From DATFLS01 sp964413425 (lineage in GTDB: Bacteria; Fidelibacterota; JAANXI01): a stretch of DNA of 64,000 nucleotides. The position numbers and the translations under genes were made by a program. The notes under the pieces were generated by a model. That model made no database searches. It was not told where the DNA came from and worked only from the letters and a program-made list of their open reading frames with translations. Each line of letters starts with the position of its first letter. The first letter of the stretch is position 1. The stretch is taken from the NCBI GenBank assembly GCA_964413425.1, contig CAYPST010000001.1, forward strand, positions 58,172-122,171, in the 5' to 3' direction. Shown piece by piece: positions 9,217-16,275 of this stretch.

Positions 9217-9791
9217 TCGCTGTGTATCTCAGCTTTTATTGTATTAAGAGTCACCTCTTCTCCGGCAGTCAGGGGAACTTCCTCTTCCATGAACCGGACG
9301 ACATCCAGGATCAGTTCGGAGTCGTACTGCCGATAATTCTCCTCCAGTAACCCTATGATGTGCCGGAATGTCTTAAGAGCATCCTCTTTGCAGCCGAAGA
9401 AGAACGGCAGATGATGACAGGTCATTCCATAGATGAAAAGTGCTTCCAGATCATCGGGAGCTTCCGTTAATCCCTGCTCCATCATCTGTAAACCATCCTG
9501 CACATATCGCAATTTCTTCTGTGGCATAAAGGCGTGCTTGCCTTTCAGGGTATAGGCCGCCCCTGTATAAGTCAGTGCCAGTCCGTTATAGGCCGGCGCA
9601 TGGCTGGAGAGCTCCTGGAATATTTCCTGAGTCGTATCCACCAGGCTTTCCTGCCGCACGGCCTCATAGAACGCCTTCCGGCCCTTATCCAATAACACCT
9701 CCATATCGGCAGCAGACGCCTGGTATCCCGCGGGCCCTCCGGTGAATATAGACAGGCCAACCAGCAGTATGAGATATTTCCGTTTCTTCAA
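9213..9791 (-). CDS. Secreted helical (TPR-like) protein of unknown function, first in carotenoid operon
   Basis: A 192-residue protein with a cleavable-looking signal peptide (MKKRKYLILLVGLSIFTGG, ending near ASA-AD) and a helical body with two TPR-like pairs (about 60-115 and 115-160). Not recognised as a named family. The start codon is TTG, preceded by AGAGGGG, and no ATG lies before the signal peptide. It overlaps the cyclase start by 4 bases (ATGA), so it is the promoter-proximal gene of the carotenoid operon. A periplasmic or envelope role linked to pigment assembly is a guess. Confidence 0.7.
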   Translation of the reverse strand: MKKRKYLILLVGLSIFTGGPAGYQASAADMEVLLDKGRKAFYEAVRQESLVDTTQEIFQELSSHAPAYNGLALTYTGAAYTLKGKHAFMPQKKLRYVQDGLQMMEQGLTEAPDDLEALFIYGMTCHHLPFFFGCKEDALKTFRHIIGLLEENYRQYDSELILDVVRFMEEEVPLTAGEEVTLNTIKAEIHSE

Positions 9792-9811
9792 TGGTCCCCT
9801 CTTCTCCGTTT

Positions 9812-9841
9812 GCTCATATGGTTATTTCTGAATATATGAGC
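9812..9841. promoter_or_regulatory. Inverted repeat between carotenoid operon and CarH-like gene
   Basis: Perfect 8-base arms GCTCATAT (9812-9819) and ATATGAGC (9834-9841) separated by 14 bases, lying between the predicted promoter of the leftward carotenoid operon and its first gene. The position suits a repressor site for the divergently encoded cobalamin-type MerR regulator, but no known CarH/LitR operator was matched. Confidence 0.35.
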
Positions 9842-9855
9842 GTTATGAACGGTAA

Positions 9856-9884
9856 ATGTTACAGATTTATTTTAACTGAGTCAA
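9856..9884 (-). promoter_or_regulatory. Predicted sigma-70-type promoter of the carotenoid operon
   Basis: Reading leftward: TTGACT (-35, 9879-9884), 17-base spacer, TAACAT (-10, 9856-9861). The -35 is 5/6 and the -10 4/6 to consensus. It lies about 65 bases ahead of the TTG start at 9791. Confidence 0.5.
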
Positions 9885-9966
9885 ATATAAAAGTTCAATA
9901 CGATTATATTATTTGCTTCTCCGGTACGCAGACAGTAATTTTCTTCTGAATATCAGGGAGGGGAAT

Positions 9967-10836
9967 ATGCGTGCGACCATACAATATTTTTCTACCAAAG
10001 ATGTGGCCCGTCTCCTGGGTGTTCACGTCTCCACTATCAAGCGGTGGACGCAAGAGGGGAAGCTGGACTGCATTAAAACCGCCGGTGGCCACCGGAAATT
10101 TTCCTTTCAGCATATCACCAAATTTCTGCAGGATCATCGTGAGCAGATTGACCGGGCCAATCTCCTCTCAATCGAATCCGGAGAGGACCTCCAGCTCAGT
10201 TATGAAATAATGAATAACAATACGGACTTCCTCGGAGAGTATATTTTTGCACAGGCATTACAGCGAAACAGGAAGCAGGTCAATAAGGTGTTGAACGGAC
10301 TATCGCTGGCCCAGTACCCACTCTACCGGGTTTATGACGAGATTCTGACTCCGGTGCTCCACGAAATTGGCGATCAATGGGAGGCGAATGAACTCACCGT
10401 GATTGAAGAGCACATTGCAGCCCAAACCATCCGGGATGCGATTATCCGGCTGCAGGGTATTCTCCAATTACCGGAGACCACCCGCGGCAATGTTCTGTGT
10501 CTCAGCCTCACTTCCGAACTGCATGATATTGCCCTCAAGATGGCAGACCATATTCTGGAACAGCGGGGCTTCACCGTCCTGTTCAGCGGACAAATGACCC
10601 CGCTCTATGGTATCGAGACTGTTTTGCAGAAGTACGAGGTCAGCCGTCTCTATATTTCGAGCACGTACGTTTCCGATGTCAACCGCGCGCAGTTTGAACT
10701 GAATTATCTCTACGATCACTGCGCTGATTATGGTACGGATATCATTGTGGGAGGGAGCGGTTTTGATACACTGGAATACGATCACCCGGCGGTAAAGGCG
10801 CGGCTGCATACGTTCAGGGAAATACAGGAATATTAA
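9967..10836 (+). CDS. carH: MerR-type regulator with cobalamin-binding domain (CarH/LitR-like photoreceptor)
   Basis: Predicted light-sensing transcription factor of 289 residues. N-terminal MerR helix-turn-helix (about 7-55: STKDVARLLGVHVSTIKRWTQEGKL). A helical cap then carries W138-x9-E148-H149, the exact W-x9-EH signature that packs adenosylcobalamin in CarH. A Rossmann-like B12 domain follows with ELHDIA (184-189) at the cobalt-ligand loop; His186 is present, but the usual final Gly of ExHxxG is Ala. In known relatives AdoCbl in the dark promotes tetramer binding to the promoter, and light breaks it, switching on carotenoid and photolyase genes. The ATG at 9967 follows AGGGAGGGGA and is preferred to the upstream start at 9913. 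Divergent to the carotenoid operon. Confidence 0.9.
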   Translation: MRATIQYFSTKDVARLLGVHVSTIKRWTQEGKLDCIKTAGGHRKFSFQHITKFLQDHREQIDRANLLSIESGEDLQLSYEIMNNNTDFLGEYIFAQALQRNRKQVNKVLNGLSLAQYPLYRVYDEILTPVLHEIGDQWEANELTVIEEHIAAQTIRDAIIRLQGILQLPETTRGNVLCLSLTSELHDIALKMADHILEQRGFTVLFSGQMTPLYGIETVLQKYEVSRLYISSTYVSDVNRAQFELNYLYDHCADYGTDIIVGGSGFDTLEYDHPAVKARLHTFREIQEY

Positions 10837-10863
10837 CGCTCGCGGGCGGGATGCGGATTGTTC

Positions 10864-11544
10864 TCAGAGCGAAGCCAGCAGGACGGCAATAATTCCGGTC
10901 AGGAAAATCCCGTCGAATGTGCCGGCGCCGCCGATGGACGCCACCGGGGCACCGGAGTGGGCAATCTTCTTCAGATTCAACAGATCCGCGCCTATCAGCG
11001 TCCCGAAGGTTCCGGAAATATAGGCCACCACCGGCTCATATGTATTGGTGAGGATGACCGCTGCCAGGGCGGCAATAATCGGCGGGATGAACAGCGGAAC
11101 ACCGATGCCTACCCCCTGTATCTGCCGGGCCAGTCTGTTAACAGCCACCGTCAATATGGCGGTGGCAACCAGAGCGGGAAGCAGAATGGCGGGATTTGAC
11201 AGGAGCAGATAGAGTGACAGCAGCACCGGGATGACAGCGCCACCGACATTCACCGCAATCAAAGTCTCATTGCTCCGGGCCATTCCCGGAATCCGGAACC
11301 GCCAGCCCATAAACCGCACCTGCGAACCGGTGGAGACAACCACATCGCTGGAAATGCGCTTCACCGGAACATTCACCGCACTCCCCAGCAGTGAGAGAAA
11401 CAGCAGAAGAAATACGGCCTCCATGGGAATACCGACGGCTTCGAACGCGTAACCAATCACCCCAATCTGCACGATAAAGAACAGGAATCCCAGTATCAGA
11501 ATGTACAGGAGAAAGAAAATAAACAGAAACGGAAGAAAATACAT
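10864..11544 (-). CDS. DUF1614 membrane protein
   Basis: Integral membrane protein of 226 residues with about seven hydrophobic segments, beginning with a long double helix (1-60). The blocks NVGGAVIPVLLSLYLL and VASIGGAGTFDGIFLTGIIAVLLA are characteristic of DUF1614, a family with no known biochemical role. The ATG follows an AAAGGATGAG site. It converges with the CarH-like gene, leaving 27 bases between stops, so it is not part of the light operon. Confidence 0.75.
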   Translation of the reverse strand: MYFLPFLFIFFLLYILILGFLFFIVQIGVIGYAFEAVGIPMEAVFLLLFLSLLGSAVNVPVKRISSDVVVSTGSQVRFMGWRFRIPGMARSNETLIAVNVGGAVIPVLLSLYLLLSNPAILLPALVATAILTVAVNRLARQIQGVGIGVPLFIPPIIAALAAVILTNTYEPVVAYISGTFGTLIGADLLNLKKIAHSGAPVASIGGAGTFDGIFLTGIIAVLLASL

Positions 11545-11807
11545 CGTTGCTCATCCTTTCATTGGTCTTGTACCGAAGATAGTAAACCGAATCAACTTGC
11601 ACAACTGCGACCTGTTATCAGTTGCTGCGGGTATTTGCCTTTATATGTTGTGTACTGTATGGATAACGACCAAAAAAGGAATGCGATAAAATCAGAGACA
11701 TGCAAAAGAAGGAGGTATCACAAAACCGCACACGTCGCAAAAAACTTTAAGAGACATTACCCTATGCTTGTGCTGCTGGATCGCTTAATGAGTATCGTTG
11801 CTAAGCC

Positions 11808-12278
11808 TTATCGCTGGTCTTTCGTGGCGTCATTCTGCGAAGCAGTCAGATCTTCCACCCGCTGTTTTAATGCTTCATTCATCTGTTGAAAGCCAACCCG
11901 GGTGTTGGTATCCAGGCTCCGCCACAACAGCGGGACCAGGAGTCCGGTGAAATTTTCTTCCTGGGTAAATAACACTTTCTTCTCCGACAGGGGCAGAATT
12001 TGAAAGATATGCTCTCCGTTGAATAACCGGGGGAGCCCCATTCGTCCTATCCAGCGAAATTCTCTGGGAGGATTGGCCGTCAGTACGGTCGGTCTGAACC
12101 ACATCCCCTTGCTGCCGGGTGGTTTGATCAACACCTCCAGGCGACTCCCGCTGACCGGGGTTCCGATAATCTCCGGAATGAAGGGGTTCCATTCGGCATG
12201 AGCCCCGAAATCCATTAAGGTTTGCCACACCTGCTCCGCGGATGCCCGAATCTCAATCTCACTGCGTAAGGTCCGCAT
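11808..12278 (-). CDS. SRPBCC / polyketide cyclase-like protein
   Basis: A 156-residue protein starting with LRSEIEIRASAEQVWQTLMDFGAHAEWNPFIPEI, the classic opening of polyketide cyclase/START-like SRPBCC proteins, followed by alternating strands (RLEVLIKPPGSKGMWFRPTV, EFRWIGRMG) and a terminal helix (VGFQQMNEALKQRVEDL). Likely a hydrophobic ligand-binding cavity; substrate unknown. It differs clearly from the operon SRPBCC protein at 1276-1746. Ribosome site AGGAGTTAGGGA precedes the ATG. It stands alone, with spaces of about 260 bases on both sides. Confidence 0.75.
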   Translation of the reverse strand: MRTLRSEIEIRASAEQVWQTLMDFGAHAEWNPFIPEIIGTPVSGSRLEVLIKPPGSKGMWFRPTVLTANPPREFRWIGRMGLPRLFNGEHIFQILPLSEKKVLFTQEENFTGLLVPLLWRSLDTNTRVGFQQMNEALKQRVEDLTASQNDATKDQR

Positions 12279-12541
12279 AACTATCCCTAACTCCTGATCA
12301 ATATTTCAGCAATTACTATATCAGTATCTCTTATTTTTCCCGGTGAGTATAGTAAGTATACGTACGAATTATTCCACTGTCGACTGTTTTATTTCCTGGC
12401 GAAAATTTTTCGTGTGCGGACCGGAGCATATCGAGAGCAAATGGCCTCCCCGGAGGGAGCGGAGAGGCCTGTTTACAGGCGCATGAACAAGGGAAGCGTT
12501 GTTCTCTGTGCGCTTTTACGAGAATCATACATTGTATCTTT

Positions 12542-13540
12542 TTACAGCACTTTTTTCCCTCGACTGATGGAGATATTTCCGGCGGAGGTTCTCAATTCGA
12601 GCAGCGGCCCCCCACCATTTAAAGTGCCTTCAATCCGACCCTGCGACAGTTCTCCCCGCACCGTGATGGGTAAATCCGTGATGATTTTCCCACCCATGGA
12701 TCGGGCTTCAATGTCCAGCCGGACATCCTCCGGAATGTTCACTGTCACACTGCCGGCGGACGTCGTCAGACGACAATCCCCTTTGGGCTGGCTCAGGAGT
12801 GTGGCTTCCACCGAGCCACCTGATGTTCTGGCATCCACCGCATCGGTCACGCCGTCAATGGTGATACTGCCACCGGCCGTTCGGGCTTCCAGCGTTCCGT
12901 TGATTTCGCCAAGATGAATGGAGCCCCCGGAGGTTTCCACTTTTGCGCTACTGAGAACCCGGCCGACTACTATACTGCCGCCGGCAGTTTTCAACTCTAC
13001 ATTACGGCCGCTTCCGCCCAGCCGGATACTCCCGCCGGCGGTTTTCGCACTCACCGGTCCCCGCACCTTCCCAATCTGGATGCTTCCGCCTGCGGTACGT
13101 GAAACAACCGAGCCGTCCAAATCAGCAATATCGATAGACCCACCGGCAGTACTCAGATTAATATTATACTCTTTAGGGATCATGATCCTGTAGCGTACCT
13201 GTAACCTATTTCGCCTGTGATTGTCTATCTCTCCGATGACCTCCACATCATTCCCATCCTGATTGAATTCAATCTGAAACCGTTCCAGAATCTCTTTCCC
13301 CTGAATGCTTCCAATCACATTTGCCCGCCGTTCTACGTTCACTTCCACCACATTCTGATTGCCGGTCCGCACGTTCACTGATCCCAGATCGCTTTCCAGT
13401 GTCAGTGTCCCTCCGGGCTGTACCTGAAAGGTCCGGCTCACCGTATCCGAAACGTCGGCACACGCCTCGGCTGCGATAAATCCGAGCACCAGAAACAGGC
13501 TGAGCAGCGGATATTTGATATGTCGAATGATCGATCTCAT
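12542..13540 (-). CDS. Secreted DUF4097-type beta-solenoid protein
   Basis: A 332-residue exported protein. Signal peptide (RHIKYPLLSLFLVLGFIAAEACA) then a run of short parallel-beta repeats: TAGGSI or close variants (TSGGSI, TSGGSV, TAGGSIQ, TSAGS) recur about every 18-20 residues from about 130 to the end, at least eight times. This is the DUF4097 putative adhesin pattern, predicted to form a right-handed beta solenoid. Function in the family is unproven. The frame opens at 13561, but the ATG at 13540 sits behind GAAGGAGG and is chosen. The upstream region carries the paired operator-like repeats at 13673-13708. Confidence 0.82.
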   Translation of the reverse strand: MRSIIRHIKYPLLSLFLVLGFIAAEACADVSDTVSRTFQVQPGGTLTLESDLGSVNVRTGNQNVVEVNVERRANVIGSIQGKEILERFQIEFNQDGNDVEVIGEIDNHRRNRLQVRYRIMIPKEYNINLSTAGGSIDIADLDGSVVSRTAGGSIQIGKVRGPVSAKTAGGSIRLGGSGRNVELKTAGGSIVVGRVLSSAKVETSGGSIHLGEINGTLEARTAGGSITIDGVTDAVDARTSGGSVEATLLSQPKGDCRLTTSAGSVTVNIPEDVRLDIEARSMGGKIITDLPITVRGELSQGRIEGTLNGGGPLLELRTSAGNISISRGKKVL

Positions 13541-13672
13541 TGGTCCTCCTTCATCAATCATGCATTTTCGTATTCGTCTACTCCCATTAATACAATTCCT
13601 GTGCCAGGAATCCCTGTTTCCCCGCTGACCTTACAAATACCGGACCACAGACCGGCCACTCACTGCATTGGC

Positions 13673-13730
13673 ATATCTTTTTGATATAATCGCATATCAT
13701 GTTGATATAGATCACATTTTTTGGGTGATC
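13673..13730. promoter_or_regulatory. Paired operator-like palindromes upstream of the DUF4097 gene
   Basis: Two copies of ATATC-N5-GATAT (13673-13687 and 13694-13708), 21 bases centre to centre, so on the same DNA face. A further perfect inverted repeat GATCAC-N9-GTGATC follows at 13710-13730. The nearest start is the leftward DUF4097 gene, about 130 bases away. A second pair of the same type occurs at 31904-31938. Confidence 0.5.
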
Positions 13731-13914
13731 GTGTTCTCCGGCGATAGGTTTGTGAGATGCCCTTGACTATTATCGCCTTCGTCCCACACTCTGCTGCCCG
13801 CTCTTCGGGAAATTGGTGAGAACCTGTGCCGGGGATTACCCCTCTCCACCCCGGCGAGATAGCATCTCGCTCCAGAGGCTGTGTGAGAACAAGAAGTCAA
13901 GTAGAGAAAATGGC

Positions 13915-14061
13915 ATCCTGATCGGAGTCCCGGTGTGTGGGATCCCGGTTCGCCGGGAAAGGATCTCCTCGTTTGTCCCCTATCCCATGTTATACAAGAG
14001 TTTTAGCAAGTCGGGAGCATCATCCCAGGGGATCCTTCTCCCGGTAAACCGGGATCAGGAT
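13915..14061. repeat. Long imperfect inverted repeat (REP-like)
   Basis: Arms at 13941-13965 and 14031-14056 are complementary over about 25 bases with one indel and two or three mismatches, and each arm contains its own small hairpin (CCCGG/CCGGG). Outer bases ATCCTGATC (13915-13923) and GATCAGGAT (14053-14061) also pair. The form is typical of mobile palindromic intergenic elements or a strong RNA hairpin. Confidence 0.5.
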
Positions 14062-14202
14062 GACAATCTTTTTATTGACCTGGCATTCTCACACACCCTC
14101 TCTACATCGGGGATTCAAACGGTTCGACATGGGGACGGAGATCCAGTTCCAGGGTCCAGGTGCTTCGGTCCGGCGCTTTGACTGAAATGCTCCGGCAAGC
14201 GC

Positions 14203-15321
14203 TCAGCTATCCGACAGTGTTGCGGCAATCCGTCGCGGCTTGATGGATGGAATGATATACTCTTCCAGCAGCCGGAGCACGTTATCGTTGTGGTTACCGT
14301 GATCCGGGCGTTCGGTGAGGGAAGAGGTGCATACCACGACCAGATCCAGATCCGGCACCACCAGGATAAATTGCCCCCCGTGTCCCCACGCGAATGTGGT
14401 CCGGTAGCCGGCGAACCGGTCCGTCCACCAGAAATAGCCCTGCCAGTGCCGGCTGAAACGGGACTGCACATACCGGCGGGTGGACTCCCGCACCCAGGTG
14501 ATCGGAACAATCTGCTCATCCTGATACCGCCCGTTGCTCAGGTACAGTTCACCGATTTTGAGCATATCCCTGGGATGCAGTGCCATATTGTTCCCGCCGA
14601 AATAGTACCCCTGCGGATCCCTGGGCCAGATAACCCGCTCTATTCCCAGGGGATCGAAAAGGTACCGCTCCGCCAAGTCCCGGGTGGACACACCGGTGGC
14701 CCGGGTCAGAATCACGGACAGCAGATGCGAATTCCCCGTACTGTAAATCATGCGGGTACCCGGTTCACTCACCAGCGGCTGTTCCAGTGCCCAGTAAGCC
14801 CAGTTCGAACTGGTCACCCAGCGTCCGTAGTTAAAGAAACTGGTGGTTTCCAGTCCCGCCCGCATGGTTATCAAATCCCGCAGCGTAATTCGCCGCTTCT
14901 CCGATGCAGTGCGGTCTTCAAAATACTCCGGAAAGAATTGGTCAATAGTCTGGTCCAGACTATCCAGATATCCCTCCTGCAGAGCGATACCCACCAGAAT
15001 GGAAAGAATACTCTTGGAGGCCGATTTAATATTCCAGAAATCCCCGGCGTCGAACCCGTTAAAATACTGTTCTGCCACCAGGGCTGTGCCCCGGGAGATC
15101 AACATGCTTTCCAGCGGCGGCGAAATGGTTTCGGCCTGCCGGAAGGCTCGCTCCAGAGCGACACTATCCATACGAAAATATACCGGACTCCGCACCTGCC
15201 AGTCGGGTGTCTCAGCGCACAATGACTCACCTGCCAGCAGTCTGATAATGACAAACAAAAATGCCCAGACCATTCGGTATTGCAGGTTTTGTGATACTAT
15301 CGCATGGTTATTCCCGGTCAT
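14203..15321 (-). CDS. Secreted serine hydrolase, beta-lactamase class C / penicillin-binding fold
   Basis: About 372 residues. The SxxK nucleophile motif is SASK within NIKSASKSILSILVG; a Tyr motif follows in MIYSTGNSHLLSVIL, and HGGQF near residue 325 stands in the HxG/KTG position. Members of this family (COG1680-like) hydrolyse esters, peptides or lactams, and the substrate cannot be read from sequence. A hydrophobic N-terminal segment (MVWAFLFVIIRLLAGESLCA) looks like a signal peptide. The frame opens at 15345 without a ribosome site; ATG 15321 follows GGAG and is preferred. Not in an obvious operon. Confidence 0.8.
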   Translation of the reverse strand: MTGNNHAIVSQNLQYRMVWAFLFVIIRLLAGESLCAETPDWQVRSPVYFRMDSVALERAFRQAETISPPLESMLISRGTALVAEQYFNGFDAGDFWNIKSASKSILSILVGIALQEGYLDSLDQTIDQFFPEYFEDRTASEKRRITLRDLITMRAGLETTSFFNYGRWVTSSNWAYWALEQPLVSEPGTRMIYSTGNSHLLSVILTRATGVSTRDLAERYLFDPLGIERVIWPRDPQGYYFGGNNMALHPRDMLKIGELYLSNGRYQDEQIVPITWVRESTRRYVQSRFSRHWQGYFWWTDRFAGYRTTFAWGHGGQFILVVPDLDLVVVCTSSLTERPDHGNHNDNVLRLLEEYIIPSIKPRRIAATLSDS

Positions 15322-15686
15322 TTCTTTCTCCAGTGAGTTCTTCATTTGGCATTATGAAATACAATGTACACAATATTACCGAATTTTTCAGGATGCCGGA
15401 GAGTGCCGGTGAAACCGCCCTCCTGTGCAAACCATCTATTTGTTCGGCTGTGTGGTTCCGGTAACCATCCGGGATCCTCTTTCCCTGTTGCGGACAACCT
15501 GTCTGTACCTGTTGTACACCATCTCTGTTCTTCACCGGCAACAAGTCCGTACCTGTGAACCAACACCCGCAGCAATCGATGGCGGAGGAAAGTACTTCGT
15601 GTAATTCCCCGATGCATCGGGCACGCTGTATCTTTCGTAGCTCCATACAGGCGAAGCAGGGATTTTGAGTATTGGATATTGAGTAT
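15322..15686. other. 365-base region without a convincing gene
   Basis: A minus-strand open frame covers part of it, but its composition is unlike neighbouring proteins, it lacks a family match and it overlaps the serine hydrolase start. The stretch around 15660-15695 is low-complexity (repeated TTGAGTATT/GGATATTGAG). Nothing else identified. Confidence 0.4.
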
Positions 15687-15989
15687 TTATTGGGAATCCA
15701 GTTCTGAAGTAAGGGCTTCGTACTTTTCCTGCCGGAAGTAGCCGGCATACTGGCCGGATTTCATCAGCGGACTCATGATGAACTCCAATTTCCCGCGATT
15801 GGCTTCGGCTATCTCCGACCACTGTTTATGCAGTTCGGCATACAACTGCTGCTTATCAATCTTCACCACATACGTGGCGCTCAGCACCTGCACAATATTA
15901 TAGCCGTCCAGACAGGCCTTCATCTGCTGGTTTAATTCCTCTTTCTCCTCTCCTTCAGAATATATTTCCCAGGTGATAATGAAATGCAT
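15687..15989 (-). CDS. 100-residue conserved-looking protein of unknown function
   Basis: Begins MHFIITWEIYSEGEEKEELN and has an alternating strand-helix-strand pattern (strand 1-10, helix 15-30, strand VQVLSATYVVKI, helix QQLYAELHKQWSEIAE, strand KLEFIMSP). This would suit a small ferredoxin-like fold of the kind seen in SinR/Cas2-like or dimeric alpha-beta barrel proteins. I do not recognise the family and no catalytic residue stands out. A weak GGAAAG site precedes the ATG. It stands alone. Confidence 0.55.
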   Translation of the reverse strand: MHFIITWEIYSEGEEKEELNQQMKACLDGYNIVQVLSATYVVKIDKQQLYAELHKQWSEIAEANRGKLEFIMSPLMKSGQYAGYFRQEKYEALTSELDSQ

Positions 15990-16069
15990 GATTCTTTCCG
16001 TTTATTTGTTAGTTGTTCATGGTCATTTGTCAACCGTCAGTCGTCAATTGGCGGCGTTCGATGGACCAT

Positions 16070-16236
16070 AGTGAAAAGGCAAAAGGCAGAAGTGAAAAGC
16101 AAGCCTCGATTAAACTATACATCGCATTCCAATGTAAGCACATTCGGTAATGAAGTCATTTTACGTATATTATATGCACCTTGCATTAACAATCACATAC
16201 TTTCGCCTTTCGCCTTTCGCCTTTTGCCTTTTCACT
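16070..16236. repeat. Inverted repeat with 18-base perfect arms and simple-sequence tails
   Basis: AGTGAAAAGGCAAAAGGC at 16070-16087 is perfectly complementary to GCCTTTTGCCTTTTCACT at 16219-16236, with 131 bases between. The right arm continues into short tandem units of CGCCTTT and TTTTCAC (16200-16250). The left flank (16000-16060) carries diverged GTCAATT/GTCAGT units. It has the form of a small miniature element or an expanded simple repeat; no ORF inside. Confidence 0.5.
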
Positions 16237-16275
16237 TTTCACTTTTCACTCCATTCCATTTGTTCTATCTGTAAT

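Larger units (their letters stand above)
13541..14202. other. 662-base intergenic region
   Basis: Contains the palindrome pair at 13673-13708, the GATCAC/GTGATC repeat, and a long imperfect inverted repeat (13915-14061). No convincing gene: the short open frames here lack ribosome sites and run through the repeats. It probably holds the promoter of the DUF4097 gene on its left side. Confidence 0.5.

Noticed and set aside
13813..14181. 122-codon open frame in the 13.5-14.2 kb gap
   Set aside because: It runs through the inverted repeat, has no ribosome site and no recognisable protein pattern.
14290..15225. 311-codon plus-strand open frame opposite the serine hydrolase
   Set aside because: Shadow of a gene with clear SxxK catalytic motif; composition biased to Pro, Gln and His as in antisense frames.
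15308..15748. 146-codon minus-strand open frame before the serine hydrolase
   Set aside because: Overlaps the hydrolase start and the next gene end, atypical composition, no domain or ribosome site.
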